Shown piece by piece: positions 21,864 through 33,319 of a stretch of DNA of 64,000 bases; position 1 is the first letter of the stretch, and each line of letters begins with the position of its first letter. The DNA is taken from positions 1,299,015-1,363,014 of the forward strand of contig BCHX01000003.1 of the NCBI GenBank assembly GCA_001599755.1, given 5' to 3'. The notes beneath the pieces are model-generated. The model saw only the letters and a program-made list of their open reading frames with translations. It had not been told where the DNA came from and searched no databases. A program made the position numbers and the translations under genes. Source of the DNA: Gliomastix tumulicola. Taxonomy: Eukaryota; Ascomycota; Sordariomycetes; Hypocreales; Bionectriaceae.

Positions 21864-22926
21864 GGTCTAGTTGGATTCGGGCGACTGCACGGGGAACAAA
21901 CACGCAAGAGGAGAGGTGCTCCCTGATTTCGGAATGTCGGAAACGGACTGCTCGCGCGCAGAGTCTAGCTAGAAAAGAGCGGCTGAACGAGAAATACAAT
22001 GGCCAATCCAGGAGTGACGACGCTTGAATGATGTTGGTGGCCAGACTCCGTACGCCATTCTCCGTCAGCTCCCAGCCTTGCTTGGGGCGGATCTGTGGCT
22101 GAGGGGAAAAGTGGACCACCCAGCCTGCCATGCTACCCTATACCAAGGCCGATGCTTCCCCGGTGCTTCGAGAAGGACACGGACATGATCTATCAAACCA
22201 CTAATCAGATCTCTGCCATTGGATGGAGCCGTGATCTATACTCGGCTCTCTCCTCGAATTTGTATGACAGTACCCTTTGAGCTTGCCCAACCCTCCGTTG
22301 GGACTTCTGTCGCGAGTAACCATCCAAGCAGACCCGGCTTAGCCGGGCAAAGGCTGCAAAAGCGCCTCTAGGCCAATCCTTCTGCCTCTCCAAGTTGCGC
22401 ATGCATACACATGTGCCGCCGGACACAGTCGTATCCAGTAGCTTGAGACAGATCCTGGTCTGAGGTATTTGTGTCTCTCCCGGGTTCCCGGTCGTAGGTT
22501 GTGCGCAAGCTGATCTTATCTGCGTCCAAGAGGGAGGGATGAAGAGGCAGAGAGAGAGAGGGCTTCGCTTAGACAGCTCAAGTTGGCCTGGCGAGTCCTT
22601 GAGTAACCGGACTGCAGGCATTGTACGCCCACTGTCGGAGCAGGACGAAAAGCAGCAGCCAATCCCAATGTCCGACACGAGAAGTGAATATCTTCTGATG
22701 TGACACCGAACCGAGAACAACCGCTCTCGTCGTAGAATAAGACCTAAGATTCATGATAGACGCCCTCCACTGTCGAGGAGGATTCCGCTCAGCCCCACAC
22801 TGAAGTTATTGTAGACCGGGATTCAGCGGCCTTATAATATGGAGGGGTTGCTCCCTTCAACATTTCCCCCCCAGACGACCAACCTCTCCCCTCCATATCC
22901 TCCTCTGCCTCTGTAGCGTTCTTGCT
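21864..22926. other. Divergent intergenic region
   Basis: About 1.1 kb between END3 (-) and the isopentenyl-diphosphate isomerase gene (+). An open frame at 22205-22720 on the minus strand starts at a non-ATG codon and has no domain. CT-rich sequence before 22920 is the likely promoter and leader of the isomerase gene. Confidence 0.55.
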
Positions 22927-23011
22927 GTGAGTATACATACACGTGTGCGCCCACGTCCTCTGCCGTGGTCATTGAGTGCGCCCGCTAACCTGTGTCTTTC
23001 TGGTCGGCCAG
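22927..23011 (+). other. Putative 5' UTR intron of the isopentenyl-diphosphate isomerase gene
   Basis: A GTGAGT donor at 22927, a GCTAAC branch-type sequence at about 22984 and a CAG acceptor ending at 23011 enclose 85 nt, just 20 nt before the start codon. All three elements match fungal intron consensus. RNA evidence is needed to confirm use. Confidence 0.5.
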
Positions 23012-23031
23012 TCTCCTCCAAGCTCTTCAAG

Positions 23032-24060
23032 ATGTCGACCACGACCACCGTCACCGAGAGCCCCGTCATCACGGCTGAGACCATTCGCCAGCTGTTCCCT
23101 GATATCGACAGCAGCAGCGATGCTCTCTCCGGCCACGATGCTGAGCAGATCCGTCTGATGGACGAGGTGTGCATCGTCACCGACAACGACGACCTCCCCA
23201 TCGGCAACCTCAGCAAGAAGATCTGTACGTTGCCACCAGCAGGAACACGCACCCGCTGCTCCTCTCGCCGTCGCCTCTCTGGCTGTTTGCGCTGCTTTTC
23301 TAACCCGTCAATTGGTGCGCAGGCCATCTCATGACCAACATCGACAAGGGTCTCCTCCACCGTGCCTTCTCCGTCTTTCTCTTCAACGACAAGAACGAGC
23401 TCCTCCTCCAGCAGCGCGCCACCGAGAAGATCACCTTCCCGGACATGTGGACCAACACCTGCTGCTCCCACCCGCTGGGCATCCCCGGCGAGACCGGCTC
23501 CAACCTCCCCGACGCCGTGGCGGGTGTCAAGAACGCGGCCCAGCGCAAGCTCGACCACGAGCTCGGCATCAAGGCGGAGCAGGTCCCCATCGAGAACTTC
23601 AAGTTCCTCACCCGCATTCACTACAAGGCCCCCAGCGACGGCAAGTGGGGTGAGCACGAGAGTAGGTTGCCCCTGATATGACGAGGTTCTGCACACACAC
23701 AATGGGCTGCACAGCGGTCCTCCTCCCGGTCCGGACGCGACGATCGCGTGCCTCGGGATGGGTGGGACTGGCCGGGCTATTGTGTGTTTGAATGATGAAG
23801 CATCACGTGGACTAACATCGGGCACAGTCGACTACATTCTCTTCATCAAGGCCAACGTCGACCTGGACCCCTCCCCCAACGAAGTCCGTGACACTCAGTA
23901 CGTCACTGCCGACAAGCTGAAGAAGCTGTTCGAGGACCCCAGCCTCAAGTTCACCCCCTGGTTCAAGCTCATCTGCAACTCGATGCTCTTCGAGTGGTGG
24001 GAGAAGCTCGACAGCGGCCTGGAGGCCTACCTGAACGAGCAGGAGATCCGCCGCATGTAA
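23032..24060 (+). CDS. idi1: Isopentenyl-diphosphate delta-isomerase (type I)
   Basis: Exons 23032-23224, 23323-23661 and 23828-24060 give 254 residues. The enzyme interconverts isopentenyl and dimethylallyl diphosphate, feeding sterol, ubiquinone, dolichol and prenylation pathways. The Nudix-type fold of type I isomerases is clear: KICHLMTNIDKGLLHRAFSV, the catalytic-Cys segment TNTCCSHPLGIPGE, and the catalytic-Glu segment WGEHEIDYILF, which is split by intron 2. Splice joins at ICHLM and EHEIDY are exact matches to the family, so the exon model is secure. The N-terminal 60 residues are the usual fungal extension, ending in an acidic stretch before VCIVTDND. A likely polyadenylation signal AATAAA lies at 24314. 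Location is cytosolic, or peroxisomal in some organisms, but no PTS1 is seen here (ends RRM). Confidence 0.95.
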
Positions 24061-26467
24061 GGTGTTGTAGGGGGGGAAAAGGGCAGGAAAAGGAAGCGAG
24101 TGGGAGGACTGACTTAGTATGCAGTGCTATGGCACGAAAAAAAAAGACGTGAGATGAGATGAGATGAGTGAGACGACTTATGAAGCTGATAACATGACGC
24201 TATATACATATATACCTACCTTACCTACCTACTAGTACTCTACCTATCTCGCCTATCTAGCAGACGGACGGACCATTTGACAGCGGATGGAACGCCGGAC
24301 AAAGACAGCATTGAATAAAAAGACCCTTTGACTGTACTTATGTTGCACATGTCGGAACGGACGGCTGGATGGAGTTCTGCATGGTCAGACAAGCCCGTGC
24401 AGGCAACAGGAGCCGAGCCGAATCAGCAGCCGGTCAGCGAGTTGTCTGGGGCCGCGCTTGCCTGTGTTTATTTGCACACTGTAGTACACATTACACAACA
24501 TTACACAAGCCACGTCTTATCTGGCTGCTTATCTGCATCTTATCTGCATCTGCTGGGGCTTCTTGTTGGGTCTCCTTGGGTCTCCGTGCAGCAGCCCAAA
24601 CCCACGCCCAAGCTCTGAAGCCGAAACCGCCGCTGCTTTTCTGACCTTTGGGAACTGCCCAGTCCTGTCTTTGGCTCCCCCCACGGCCTGACCCAGCGAA
24701 CTAATGGGCCAATCCTTGCGTTGCCCTCCCGTCGATCTCCTGCGATATGACAAGACTCGGCCAACTCTTGTTGAGCCGTGGCTTTCCAGCTGCTCTGCAT
24801 TGAGTGTAGTCGCTGGTGCCAACCTGTGCCCATGCACGCCTGCATTCTAGACTCTGGTCATGTGCCCCCTCGGACTAGGCCATTGGACATGGTCCCCCAA
24901 TCGATAGCCCATGCCATGCGCTGCCATGCCCGTGAGGCCTTGCAGCTGTTGGTCCTTTGGCGTCCCGTGTAAGGTCAGCATGCATGCAGGCCGGGCCTTG
25001 GAAGCTGCTGCATCCCTCGGCGTCCGGACGCAGCACTGAGAGACACACTGAGAGACACAGAAACCCGTTTCCCGCCACTCAGGCCATCCCGGCACCGCCA
25101 TCGGGCTCTATCGCCCTCTAGCTCGCTGCATGGCGCTTCTCAAAGCAGCAAGTGGCCACCCAATCGCTGGCGACACCTGCGATACAGCGATAGGCAAACA
25201 CGCAGCAGCACCGCACCCGCTATCGCACCTCGCCGGGCCTCCTCCATCCAAGCATCCATCCATCTTCATGGGCCCCCCTCCATCCTTGACCGGGGCTCCA
25301 TCTGCATCTTGGCTCGTGACTATCGCCTGCGTCGCCGGCCTCCTCTGATGGCTGCGTTTGTGTTGTACAGAATCCACCGCTGTGCTCATCGCGTGGACCA
25401 AGTCTGTACGTAAGGACTGCTGGAGACCTGGCGCACTTGGAGCACCTGGAGCAACTGTGCCTCCTCTCCCTCGCTGCGACTGGCCCGCTGACTGCCCCTT
25501 TGGAGCTTCCCGCAGCCAGGCAACCCCACGTCATGTCGGAGTTTTGCCATCCAAGGGTCGCACACACGAAGCTTGGCAGGCCAATGGCTTGAGGAGGAGC
25601 CTCATCTTGGACTTGCCCTTGTTGGGAATGCTCTGCTCTGCTCTGCTCTGTCATCCTCGCTAACCCAGTTCCCTGAACTAGGTACATAAGATGGCCTGGA
25701 TCAACGTCTCTCGCCTTCCCTTTTCTTCTCTTCCCTGTTCACCACCACCACCTACACCTACACCTACACCTCACCTCACCTTGCTTCACCTAGCTCCTAC
25801 ACAACTCATCACCAACAACAAACATTGGCTCAGACAACAACACCCTTTTCAGCTTGACCACTACTTGCTAGCTCACTCGAACATCAATTGCCTACTACTA
25901 CTACTACTACTACTACTCTTACTCTTCTTCATTGCCATCTATGCTCTGCCGCAGCTCTCCTCCTGCTTCACCTACCGTCCTCACTGTTTTCTGAGAAGGC
26001 TTCGTATCCGAGTTCTAACAAGACAACACGATACCGCTTGGCCTCCCCACGACGCTTCTCGTCTTCCTTTTCTTCTCTCCCCCTCTTCCTCACGTCCCCG
26101 TGCCAGTGACGCTTCCCGCCGGGGGGAAGGAGGACACCCTCTCATCTTCACTCTTCATCAAGACTTTGGGTCGTTAAACACCACCTTGATGTCAGTTGAA
26201 ATCCGCACCAGTCTCAATTGCCTTCGCCACCCTTCCAGGTTCATGCCAGTTTCGAGAACGCAACTGTCAAAAGTCCACACCGGTGATAGTATTCAGAATA
26301 TATCCAAAAGTGTAAGTCCAGCCGTGCTCCTCTGCTGCCTCCAATGCTGCCTCCCAAGTAAGGCCTAGGGTCCTGACAAAAGACCACACTCTAGAATTAC
26401 AATCAAAAACGCAGTCGGACTATCTAAGCAGCTCCAGAGTCAGTCTGTGACTTTTCAATTGCCCATC
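24061..26467. other. Intergenic stretch with CT-rich leader
   Basis: About 2.4 kb. The left part holds the 3' UTR of the isomerase gene with low-complexity TACCTACC and GAGAT repeats. From about 25690 the sequence is CT-rich with a CTA tandem repeat at 25892-25917 and reads as the long leader of the GNAT gene. A 225-codon frame from ATG 25691 is made of repeats and translated leader, not a recognisable protein. A GTAAGT at 26312 could be the donor of a leader intron, but its acceptor is ambiguous. Confidence 0.5.
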
Positions 26468-27431
26468 ATGGAGCGTAGTGATAGTACCATCACCTACGTC
26501 GAGGTCCGCCGATCCCTAGTCCCCTTGACCTGGGACAATGCTGTCCGTCAGGTCGGTCTGGACGAGTGCGAGGTTGCTGGACGCTCCCTCGCCCACTCCT
26601 TCGCCGCCGATGCCCTGAGCCAGTATCTCCTCGACGGCGACGACCTGGCTTCCTACTCGGACGAGCAGAAGTGGAAGCTCCACGTCGTCATCATGAACAC
26701 CGTCGTCACCTCCCATATCCTGGGCGGCTGCGTGACGACCATTGGTCCCGACCACGATGCCCTAGCTGTCTGGTTTGTTCCCCCTTTCCTCCAGGCCTTG
26801 GTGGCCGCTGCCCGGTGCTTTTCGCCGTCACCTACAGGGGCTCCCAGCTCCGTCCTAACAAAGCTGTGTTGTTGATTGTCAATAGGGAAACGCCAGGCAC
26901 CGACGCCGACGGATGGTGGACATCGTTCCGAAGCGGCATCCTGAAGCTGTACTTCCAGCTCGGCCCCGAGGGTCGAAAGCGGTACTTCAAGGAGATGCTG
27001 CCCCTGCTGCACGATACGCTGGACGAGGTCATGGGAGACAGGAGCCACGACTGCTACTACCTCGTCTACATCGGCACCAAGCCCAGCGCTCGCGGTAAAG
27101 GCTATGCTTCGAAGCTCATGAAGGACATGATTATGAAGGTACCTTAACCATTCCCCCTTCTCTATCCTCACATCCTCAACCCAAACATATCTTTTACTAA
27201 TTCGCCCACCTCCAGGCTGATGCAGAGAACCGCCCCATGTATCTTGAGTCGAGTTCCATCGCGAACAACGCCTTCTATGAGAAGTTTGGCTTCGAAGTCA
27301 AGAAGGAAATCTCGTTCAAGCGTGGCCGTGCGCCTGTCAAGCTGGACATCATGGTCCGTGAACCCAAGCCTCGGAAAGCCGCTGACCCAATCCTAGTCCT
27401 ACCCTTGGCCAAATGCGCCAACAAGCTCTGA
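26468..27431 (+). CDS. GNAT-family N-acetyltransferase
   Basis: Exons 26468-26772, 26886-27138 and 27216-27431 give 257 residues. The acetyl-CoA pyrophosphate loop is visible as IGTKPSARGKGYASKLM (the R/Q-x-x-G-x-G/A motif) in exon 2. The following strand and helix YLESSSIANNAFYEKFGF are GNAT motif B. The N-terminal half is longer than in minimal GNATs and contains a split AVWETPGTDADGWW stretch. The enzyme transfers acetyl from acetyl-CoA to an amine, but the substrate cannot be read from the sequence. Such fungal proteins range from histone to small-molecule acetyltransferases. The start ATG at 26468 is the first in frame. Exon joins are supported by restoring the AVW-ETPG frame. Cytosolic by default. 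Confidence 0.82.
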
Positions 27432-28084
27432 ACACACATACCGCCGCCGCCGCTGCCGCCGGTTCTCCCGTGCCTGGGCCGGATGATGTTTACGGAGTCT
27501 TGGGGACTACCCACCTTCTCCCGTTCCATCCTCGGATGGAACGCGCGAGGTCCTAGTTGATGTCAGCTAGGTCGACCGTTCTCTTCTCTTCCTCACCCTC
27601 GTTGCTTTGTCTCGTCGTCGTGGTTTGATGACTGGGTTCTGCTTCCTCCCGGTGATGTTTGTCTTGGGTTTCTTGTTACACTTGGGCTTCAACGCCTTGC
27701 TATTCTTCTTTCTCGTCGTCGGGCACCAAGCTATGCCAGATGGGCAGCGATGCAGCTTGACTCACCTGGTATAGTCAGTACCCAACACACTGGGGGCACC
27801 CTCGTCGTGCACCCACGGGTCATGGTCGCTCGTCGCTCTTTACATAGTAGAGGCTATTCAACATACCCTCGCCCGGCTTGGTCGTTCTGCACCAACTAGT
27901 TTCGTTCATTTTTTTCAATATTTGACAATATTCCATAACATGCCCTTAACATGACGAGGTCCGACAGACCCCGTTTGGTGCCGTAAAACTCCGTAATACC
28001 ATAAATCCTCTAAAGCACTCGACATGTGATCATTACATGAACCATCCGCGCCATCGGACCGGACAGAGGAGAAAAGAGGAAGGA
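27432..28084. other. Intergenic stretch
   Basis: About 650 bp between two convergent genes. It is taken up by the likely 3' UTRs of the GNAT gene (+) and RFA2 (-). No reading frame of interest is seen. Confidence 0.6.
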
Positions 28085-29146
28085 TCAATACTCCAGAATC
28101 GCCCAGGTCTCGTCATCCACGGTCGTGTATATCAGTCCCTGGCCCAGGAGGTCATCAGACGCGCCCAACGCTTCGCGGACGCTCATCCCCGTCTGGTTCG
28201 TGATGACGTTCAGATGGACGCCCTCGTTGCCGCCCGCAGACGAGTTGATGAAGTTGAACATCTTCTTGGCGGTGTCGCTGAGGCCCGCCAGCTTGCCCGA
28301 CATCATGTTGTTGCCCGCGCCGCCCGTGTTTCCGCCCGTGTTTCCAGCGTAGCCGGCGCCGCCGTCGACGAACATGCTATCCCCGTCCGCACCGCCGGCA
28401 CCGCCCGCGCCAGGCTCGCCCTTTGTGAAGAAGAGGTGCACGTACGTCGCCTCGAGCATGTGGTAGTTGACCTCGTTGAAGTCGGCCACGGGCCGGATGA
28501 CGTGCGCTCCCACGTGGCGCTTGTTCGAGAAGGACTTGAGGCGGCCCCAGACGCGCACGTAGGCGTCGACCTCGCAGCCCGGGTCGGCGGCGGCGTCGCT
28601 CTGCTTCTCGGCGTCGATCCACTTCTTGACGTCGATCTGGCCCGTGCCGTCGTCCACCTTGAAGGTGATGTTGGTGTGCTGCGGCTGGATGCTGCGCACC
28701 TGGCCGACAAAGGTGATCTGCGTGACGACGGCGCCGTCGATCTTGAAGTCGGCGCCCGCGAAGGCCTCCTCGGCGTCGAGGATCTGCTTGATGGTTACCG
28801 GCCGGAGGGATTCGTCTTGGTATGCCTGGTGGTTTCCTGCGTTAACAGCGGCAGTGAAGGGGAGGGGAGGGGAGGGAGAGACGAGAAAGGGAGTCGGAGA
28901 TCGAACAACTACCAGCGAGGTTCCAAGTCTCTTTCTATAGTGAAAGACTTACCTTGCCGCCGCCGCCGCCGCCGCCGCCCTGGCTGCCTTGCTGAGAGCC
29001 TCCGGCGAAGAAACCACCACTATCGTCACCGCCCTTGGAGAATCCGTATTGTGCTGGAAGGACACTGTCAGCTGGTGCTCTTGCTCGCCCGCCTCAACTG
29101 CACAATACAATATTGGAGAAAGGAGGTATCGGGGTCCCGTACACAT
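28085..29146 (-). CDS. rfa2: Replication protein A 32 kDa subunit (RPA32)
   Basis: Minus-strand exons 29146-29143, 29053-28953 and 28825-28085 give 281 residues. The first coding exon is only four bases (ATGT). It joins in frame to give MSQYGFSKGGDD. The N-terminus is a Ser/Gly-rich tail, the region phosphorylated by checkpoint kinases in other RPA32 proteins. It carries an eight-Gly run from a GCC repeat (28957-28978). The central OB fold follows (VTQITFVGQVRSIQPQ, WGRLKSFSNKRHVG), then a Gly-rich linker and a winged-helix domain (MFNFINSS to TTVDDETWAILEY) that docks repair factors. RPA binds single-stranded DNA in replication, repair and recombination. The acceptor of exon 3 was chosen at 28826 because it alone keeps the frame AYQDESLRPVTIKQI. 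An ACGCGT site lies 92 bp upstream. The identification is firm; the tiny first exon is a strong inference. Confidence 0.9.
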
Positions 29147-30206
29147 CTTGGCAGTATTCTGATATTTGCCTGGCTGCGTCTCGTCCTGCTGGATGCGCTT
29201 TCTGTGGTGATGGAGATGATCGTGAAAGTTGGGGTGGACGCGTTCTGGCGCGACTCCAGGCGTTAATTGATTTGGGGCTTGCCCCGCGTTTGTGGCTTGA
29301 CTTTACTGAACTGTGGCTTGTGGGATTGCTCTGTCGTCCAGCCACAAACGCTAGAGCCAGCAGTCACGGACGGGGCCGTTTTAGGCTCGTCAGGCCCCCA
29401 TCCCGTTATCCGTGCGGAAAACGGAGTCTTGGGAGGAATTGCAGCGTCATGGCCTCATGTGGTCGTCCCTTTACCCTAGATAGCCATTGACATGGACAAT
29501 GGATTCCTCTAATACGTATCTACATAGTGTCACAGAGTCTTGCCCACACCGTCACTCAGACACCACGTGGGAACGAAGTGCAAAGAGGGGGACTTGGGGT
29601 AATGGGAGACGGACACCTTTGCCTCATCCGTCGGGAACTGGACTCGACAAGACACAGACAGGTCTAGATCTTCATGTGCCGCCATCGCCTGGATCATGGA
29701 AGCAACCCGAATGTGCTTCCCCGAGTCTTCAGCTCTCATACCTCGGCTGGCAGGGATGTTTTAGGAGCCTAATGGCTCTCGCCCCCATAATTTACTGGAC
29801 AACCCCGGCCGGAAACCGGCTCTACCTAAGTATTGACTACGTTCGCCTTAACCTACAGCAATTAGACTCGACGCAAGCTCAGCTCGCCCAGTCTGTCCTG
29901 CTCGTATGACCGTTGAACTCTTCTTCCCTTTCTTCAGAATTGTCAATGCGAAGCCTGTTTCATTTCACGGCTGGAACCATCTGCTAGCCGTTTCCCCTTC
30001 TTCTTACTGTTCTTGCACTATACGCCCTTGTACATCCCCGTCGTAATCGGAACGGCCGCCGGGCAGCGTCACCTCTCCTTTCCATCGAATACCCGAGATT
30101 ACAATCGAAACCGCGTCGCCTCCCCCATCACCCACGTCGAATCGAATTCCCCCGATACCCCCTTCTATACTCAGCTACAACAACAAACGATATATCGAAA
30201 TCACCC
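29147..30206. promoter_or_regulatory. Divergent promoter region of RFA2 and Lon
   Basis: About 1.06 kb between RFA2 (-) and peroxisomal Lon (+). It holds an MluI cell-cycle box (ACGCGT, 29238-29243) next to a CTGGCGCGA E2F-like sequence close to RFA2. On the Lon side is a pyrimidine-rich leader with an AC-rich stretch before the ATG. No reading frame of interest was found. Confidence 0.5.
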
Positions 30207-33200
30207 ATGGCGAGGAATCAGACTGCCAGCCTCCCCGTCATCCCTCTCGCTCGGGGCACGATCCTGCTCCCGGGCCTGGTGCAGCGTATCACCGTCACCT
30301 CGAGCCGACCCGACATCCCTGCCCTCCTCGCGCACGTCTTCGAGCGCGCCGCGACGAAAGGGCCCGAGGGCCGCATCGACGCCATCCCCATCGCCTGCGT
30401 GCCCATCTGCTCGCCTCATGTCGGCCCCAACGGGCAGCTGCTGCTGACGAGCGGCGAGGAGATCGACAGCAGCCCGTCCAACGACGTCAACCCGGGCAGC
30501 GCCAAGACGTCCGACCTCTACAACTTCGGTGTCGCGGCTAAGATCATCGGCATCGACGGGCGCGGGTCGGGCGAGTTTGCTCTGCGGGTTGAAGGGACTG
30601 CGCGGATCAGGCTCGACGGCATCTACCAGGAGCGTCCGTTCTTCGAGGGCAATGTTACATACTTCCACGATGAAGGTACGTCGCGTGACTGCTACTGGAT
30701 ATTTATTCCTCCAGGCGCGAGGATCTGGTATACATAAAGGAGAAGACCACGGTACTGACATACCCTAGTGAACGCGTCTGATAAGCAGCTGCATGAGCTC
30801 TTTGCACTCCTCAAGGCTCGATCGCGAGAACTCGTCACCATCCTCCGCATCTCCGCCCTGCTGCCCCGTACAAAGGGCGGCCCGCCACTTACCCCGGCCA
30901 TTACGAAGCGACTGGATATGCTCATCATGAGACGCGAGGTTCAGGAGGCCGGCTTGCTCGCGGACTTCATGGCCAACCTGGTTGAGACGACTCACGAGGA
31001 GAAGCTGGAAGTTCTGGGCGCGCTGGATGTCAAGGTCCGCATTACTAAGGTCATCGAGCTCCTGGAACGTCAGGTTGGAGGTATCAAGAATAACTTCAAG
31101 ATCACGGCTTTCACGAGCGTCCCCATCCAGATCCTCGACCGGCTCAACGAGAACCCGACGCGCAAGCCGCCGACGTTCCCGGGCATGCCGGGGATGGCCT
31201 TCATGCCTCCCATGGGACAGATGCCCGGCGGCAACGACCAGCAGGACGGCGACCAGGAGGCGAGCGAGATGGACGATCTGAAGAGGAAACTGCAGAATGC
31301 CAAGATGCCCGCCGAGGTGGCCAAGGCCGTCGACCGGGAGCTGCGGCGGTTACAGAAGATGATGCCTATGAATCAGGAGTACCAGGTGACGAGGAACTGG
31401 CTCGAGACTCTGGCTGAGATTCCCTGGGCAGCCATGACGGAGGATAGGTTGGGCCCTGAGACGCTGAACAAGGCCCGCAAGCAGCTGGATGATGACCATT
31501 ATGGCCTGGACAAGGTCAAGAAGAGGCTCATTGAGTATCTGGCTGTGCTGAGACTCAAGCAGTCTATCAACGACGGCCTGGAAGAGAAGATCAAGGCGGC
31601 CGAGGAGTCGGAGGCTGCACCCGCAGACACGAATGCCGCGGAGGAGGATGCGGATGCGTCAGTCCACAAGCCTGCGCCGGAACCAGACTCTGCCAAGTTG
31701 CAGATCCTCAAGTCGCAGAGGATGGTGGACAAATCGCCCATCATGCTCCTCGTTGGTCCTCCCGGCGTCGGCAAGACCAGTCTGGCCAAGTCAGTTGCTA
31801 CAGCGCTGGGTCGCAAGTTCCACCGCATCTCACTTGGTGGTGTCAGAGACGAAGCCGAGATCCGCGGCCACAGGAGGACTTACGTCGCTGCGATGCCTGG
31901 CCTGATCGTCCAGGGCCTGCGCAAGGTGGGTGTGGCCAACCCTGTCTTCCTGCTGGATGAGATCGACAAAGTCGGTGCTGCGAGTGTCCACGGTGACCCG
32001 TCCGCCGCCATGCTCGAAGTTCTCGATCCGGAGCAGAACCACACCTTCCACGACCACTACGTGGGCATGCCGATCGACCTGTCCAAGATCCTCTTCATCG
32101 CCACCGCCAACAGCTTGGACACCATCCCCGGCCCTCTTCTCGACCGCATGGAAACGATCTACATCCCCGGCTACACGACGCTCGAGAAGCGCCACATCGC
32201 TATGCAGCACCTGGTGCCCAAGCAGATCCGAGTCAATGGCCTGGCTGACGACCAGGTGACGTTCAACCGCGAGGTGGTGTCCAAGATCATCGAGTCGTAC
32301 ACCCGTGAGTCAGGAGTCCGCAACCTCGAGCGTGAGATTGGCTCCGTGTGTCGCGCCAAGGCCGTCGAGTTTGCCGAGGCCAAGGACACGAATCGCCTCG
32401 AGACGTACAAGCCGCAGCTCAGCGTCGAGGACGTCGAGAACATCCTCGGCATCGAGCGGTTCGAGGAGGAGATTGCCGAGAAGTCCAGCCGTCCTGGCAT
32501 CGTCACCGGTCTCGTGGCGTACAGCTCGGGTGGCAACGGCAGCATCCTGTTCATCGAGGTGGCGGACATGCCAGGGAACGGTCGCGTCCAGCTGACCGGC
32601 AAGCTCGGCGATGTGCTCAAGGAGAGCGTCGAGGTCGCCCTGACCTGGGTCAAGGCGCACGCGTACGAGCTGGGACTCACACCCGAGCCTACCGTGGACA
32701 TCATGAAGGAGCGTAGCATCCACGTTCACTGCCCCTCGGGTGCTATTCCCAAGGACGGACCGAGCAGTGGCATCGGCCAAGCCATCGCCCTCATCTCACT
32801 CTTCTCAGGAAAGCCTGTGCCACCAACTATGGCTATGACGGTATGTGCATGAATGATTATTCGCACACACCCCTCTCTCTTGGTGCCCCTACCACTCCTA
32901 GAAGCTTCGTATGCTAACAGTATGTCGTACTTAGGGCGAGATATCCCTCCGAGGTAGAGTCACTGCCGTCGGAGGTATCAAGGAGAAACTGATCGGGGCA
33001 CTCCGAGCGGGCGTTAAAACGGTACTCCTCCCGTCGCAGAACCGGAAGGACGTGAAGGACCTGCCACAGGAGGTCAAGGACGGTCTGGAGATCCTTCATG
33101 TTGGGTAAGTCTCTCCTTGGTGAAACTGTCTGCTAGCCGAGACGTGATTCATGTCAGGCCCTCTGGCTTTTTATGGCCACACTTGCTATCACGGTGAGAC

Positions 33201-33319
33201 TAACGCTCTGCTTTCTCGATAGCCACATCTGGGATGCCATCCGCCTCGTGTGGCCCGACTCACACTGGGCTACCGACAACAACAGCAGCAACTACAGCGG
33301 CATTGACAGCAGGTTGTAA
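30207..33319 (+). CDS. Peroxisomal Lon protease (ATP-dependent)
   Basis: Exons 30207-30675, 30769-32840, 32935-33104 and 33223-33319 give 935 residues. An N-terminal LON substrate-binding domain (LPVIPLARGTILLPG) is followed by a coiled region, then an AAA+ module with Walker A GPPGVGKT (about 486-493) and Walker B VFLLDEID (about 548). The protease domain has the Ser-Lys dyad: Ser in DGPSSG (about S823) and Lys in GGIKEK (about K863). The last three residues are SRL, a canonical PTS1 peroxisomal import signal, and there is no mitochondrial presequence. This is the peroxisomal paralog (Lonp2/Pln type), which degrades damaged matrix proteins in peroxisomes and supports their biogenesis. A Met-, Gly- and Pro-rich loop (MPGMAFMPPMGQMPGG) lies between the substrate-binding and ATPase parts. 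The identification is firm. Confidence 0.94.

Noticed and set aside
22205..22720. 171-codon minus-strand frame between END3 and IDI
   Set aside because: It starts at a non-ATG codon, has no domain and sits in the divergent promoter region.
22857..23825. 322-codon minus-strand frame over the isomerase gene
   Set aside because: It covers exons and introns of a gene with certain identity on the other strand and has no own domain.
2209..24238. Recurring CTACTAGTAG-type palindromes (2209, 17754, near 24229 and others with an ACTAGT core)
   Set aside because: They looked like a dispersed element, but the ACTAGT core is not more frequent than expected by chance in 64 kb, and the copies share no flanking sequence.
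25691..26368. 225-codon frame with a Leu run and Pro/Thr repeats
   Set aside because: It is read through CT-rich leader sequence and a CTA microsatellite and has no domain. It is more likely 5' UTR of the GNAT gene than a protein.
28037..29266. 409-codon plus-strand frame
   Set aside because: It lies opposite RFA2, starts inside its 3' flank and is a shadow of GC-rich coding sequence. The RFA2 translation is clearly the real one.
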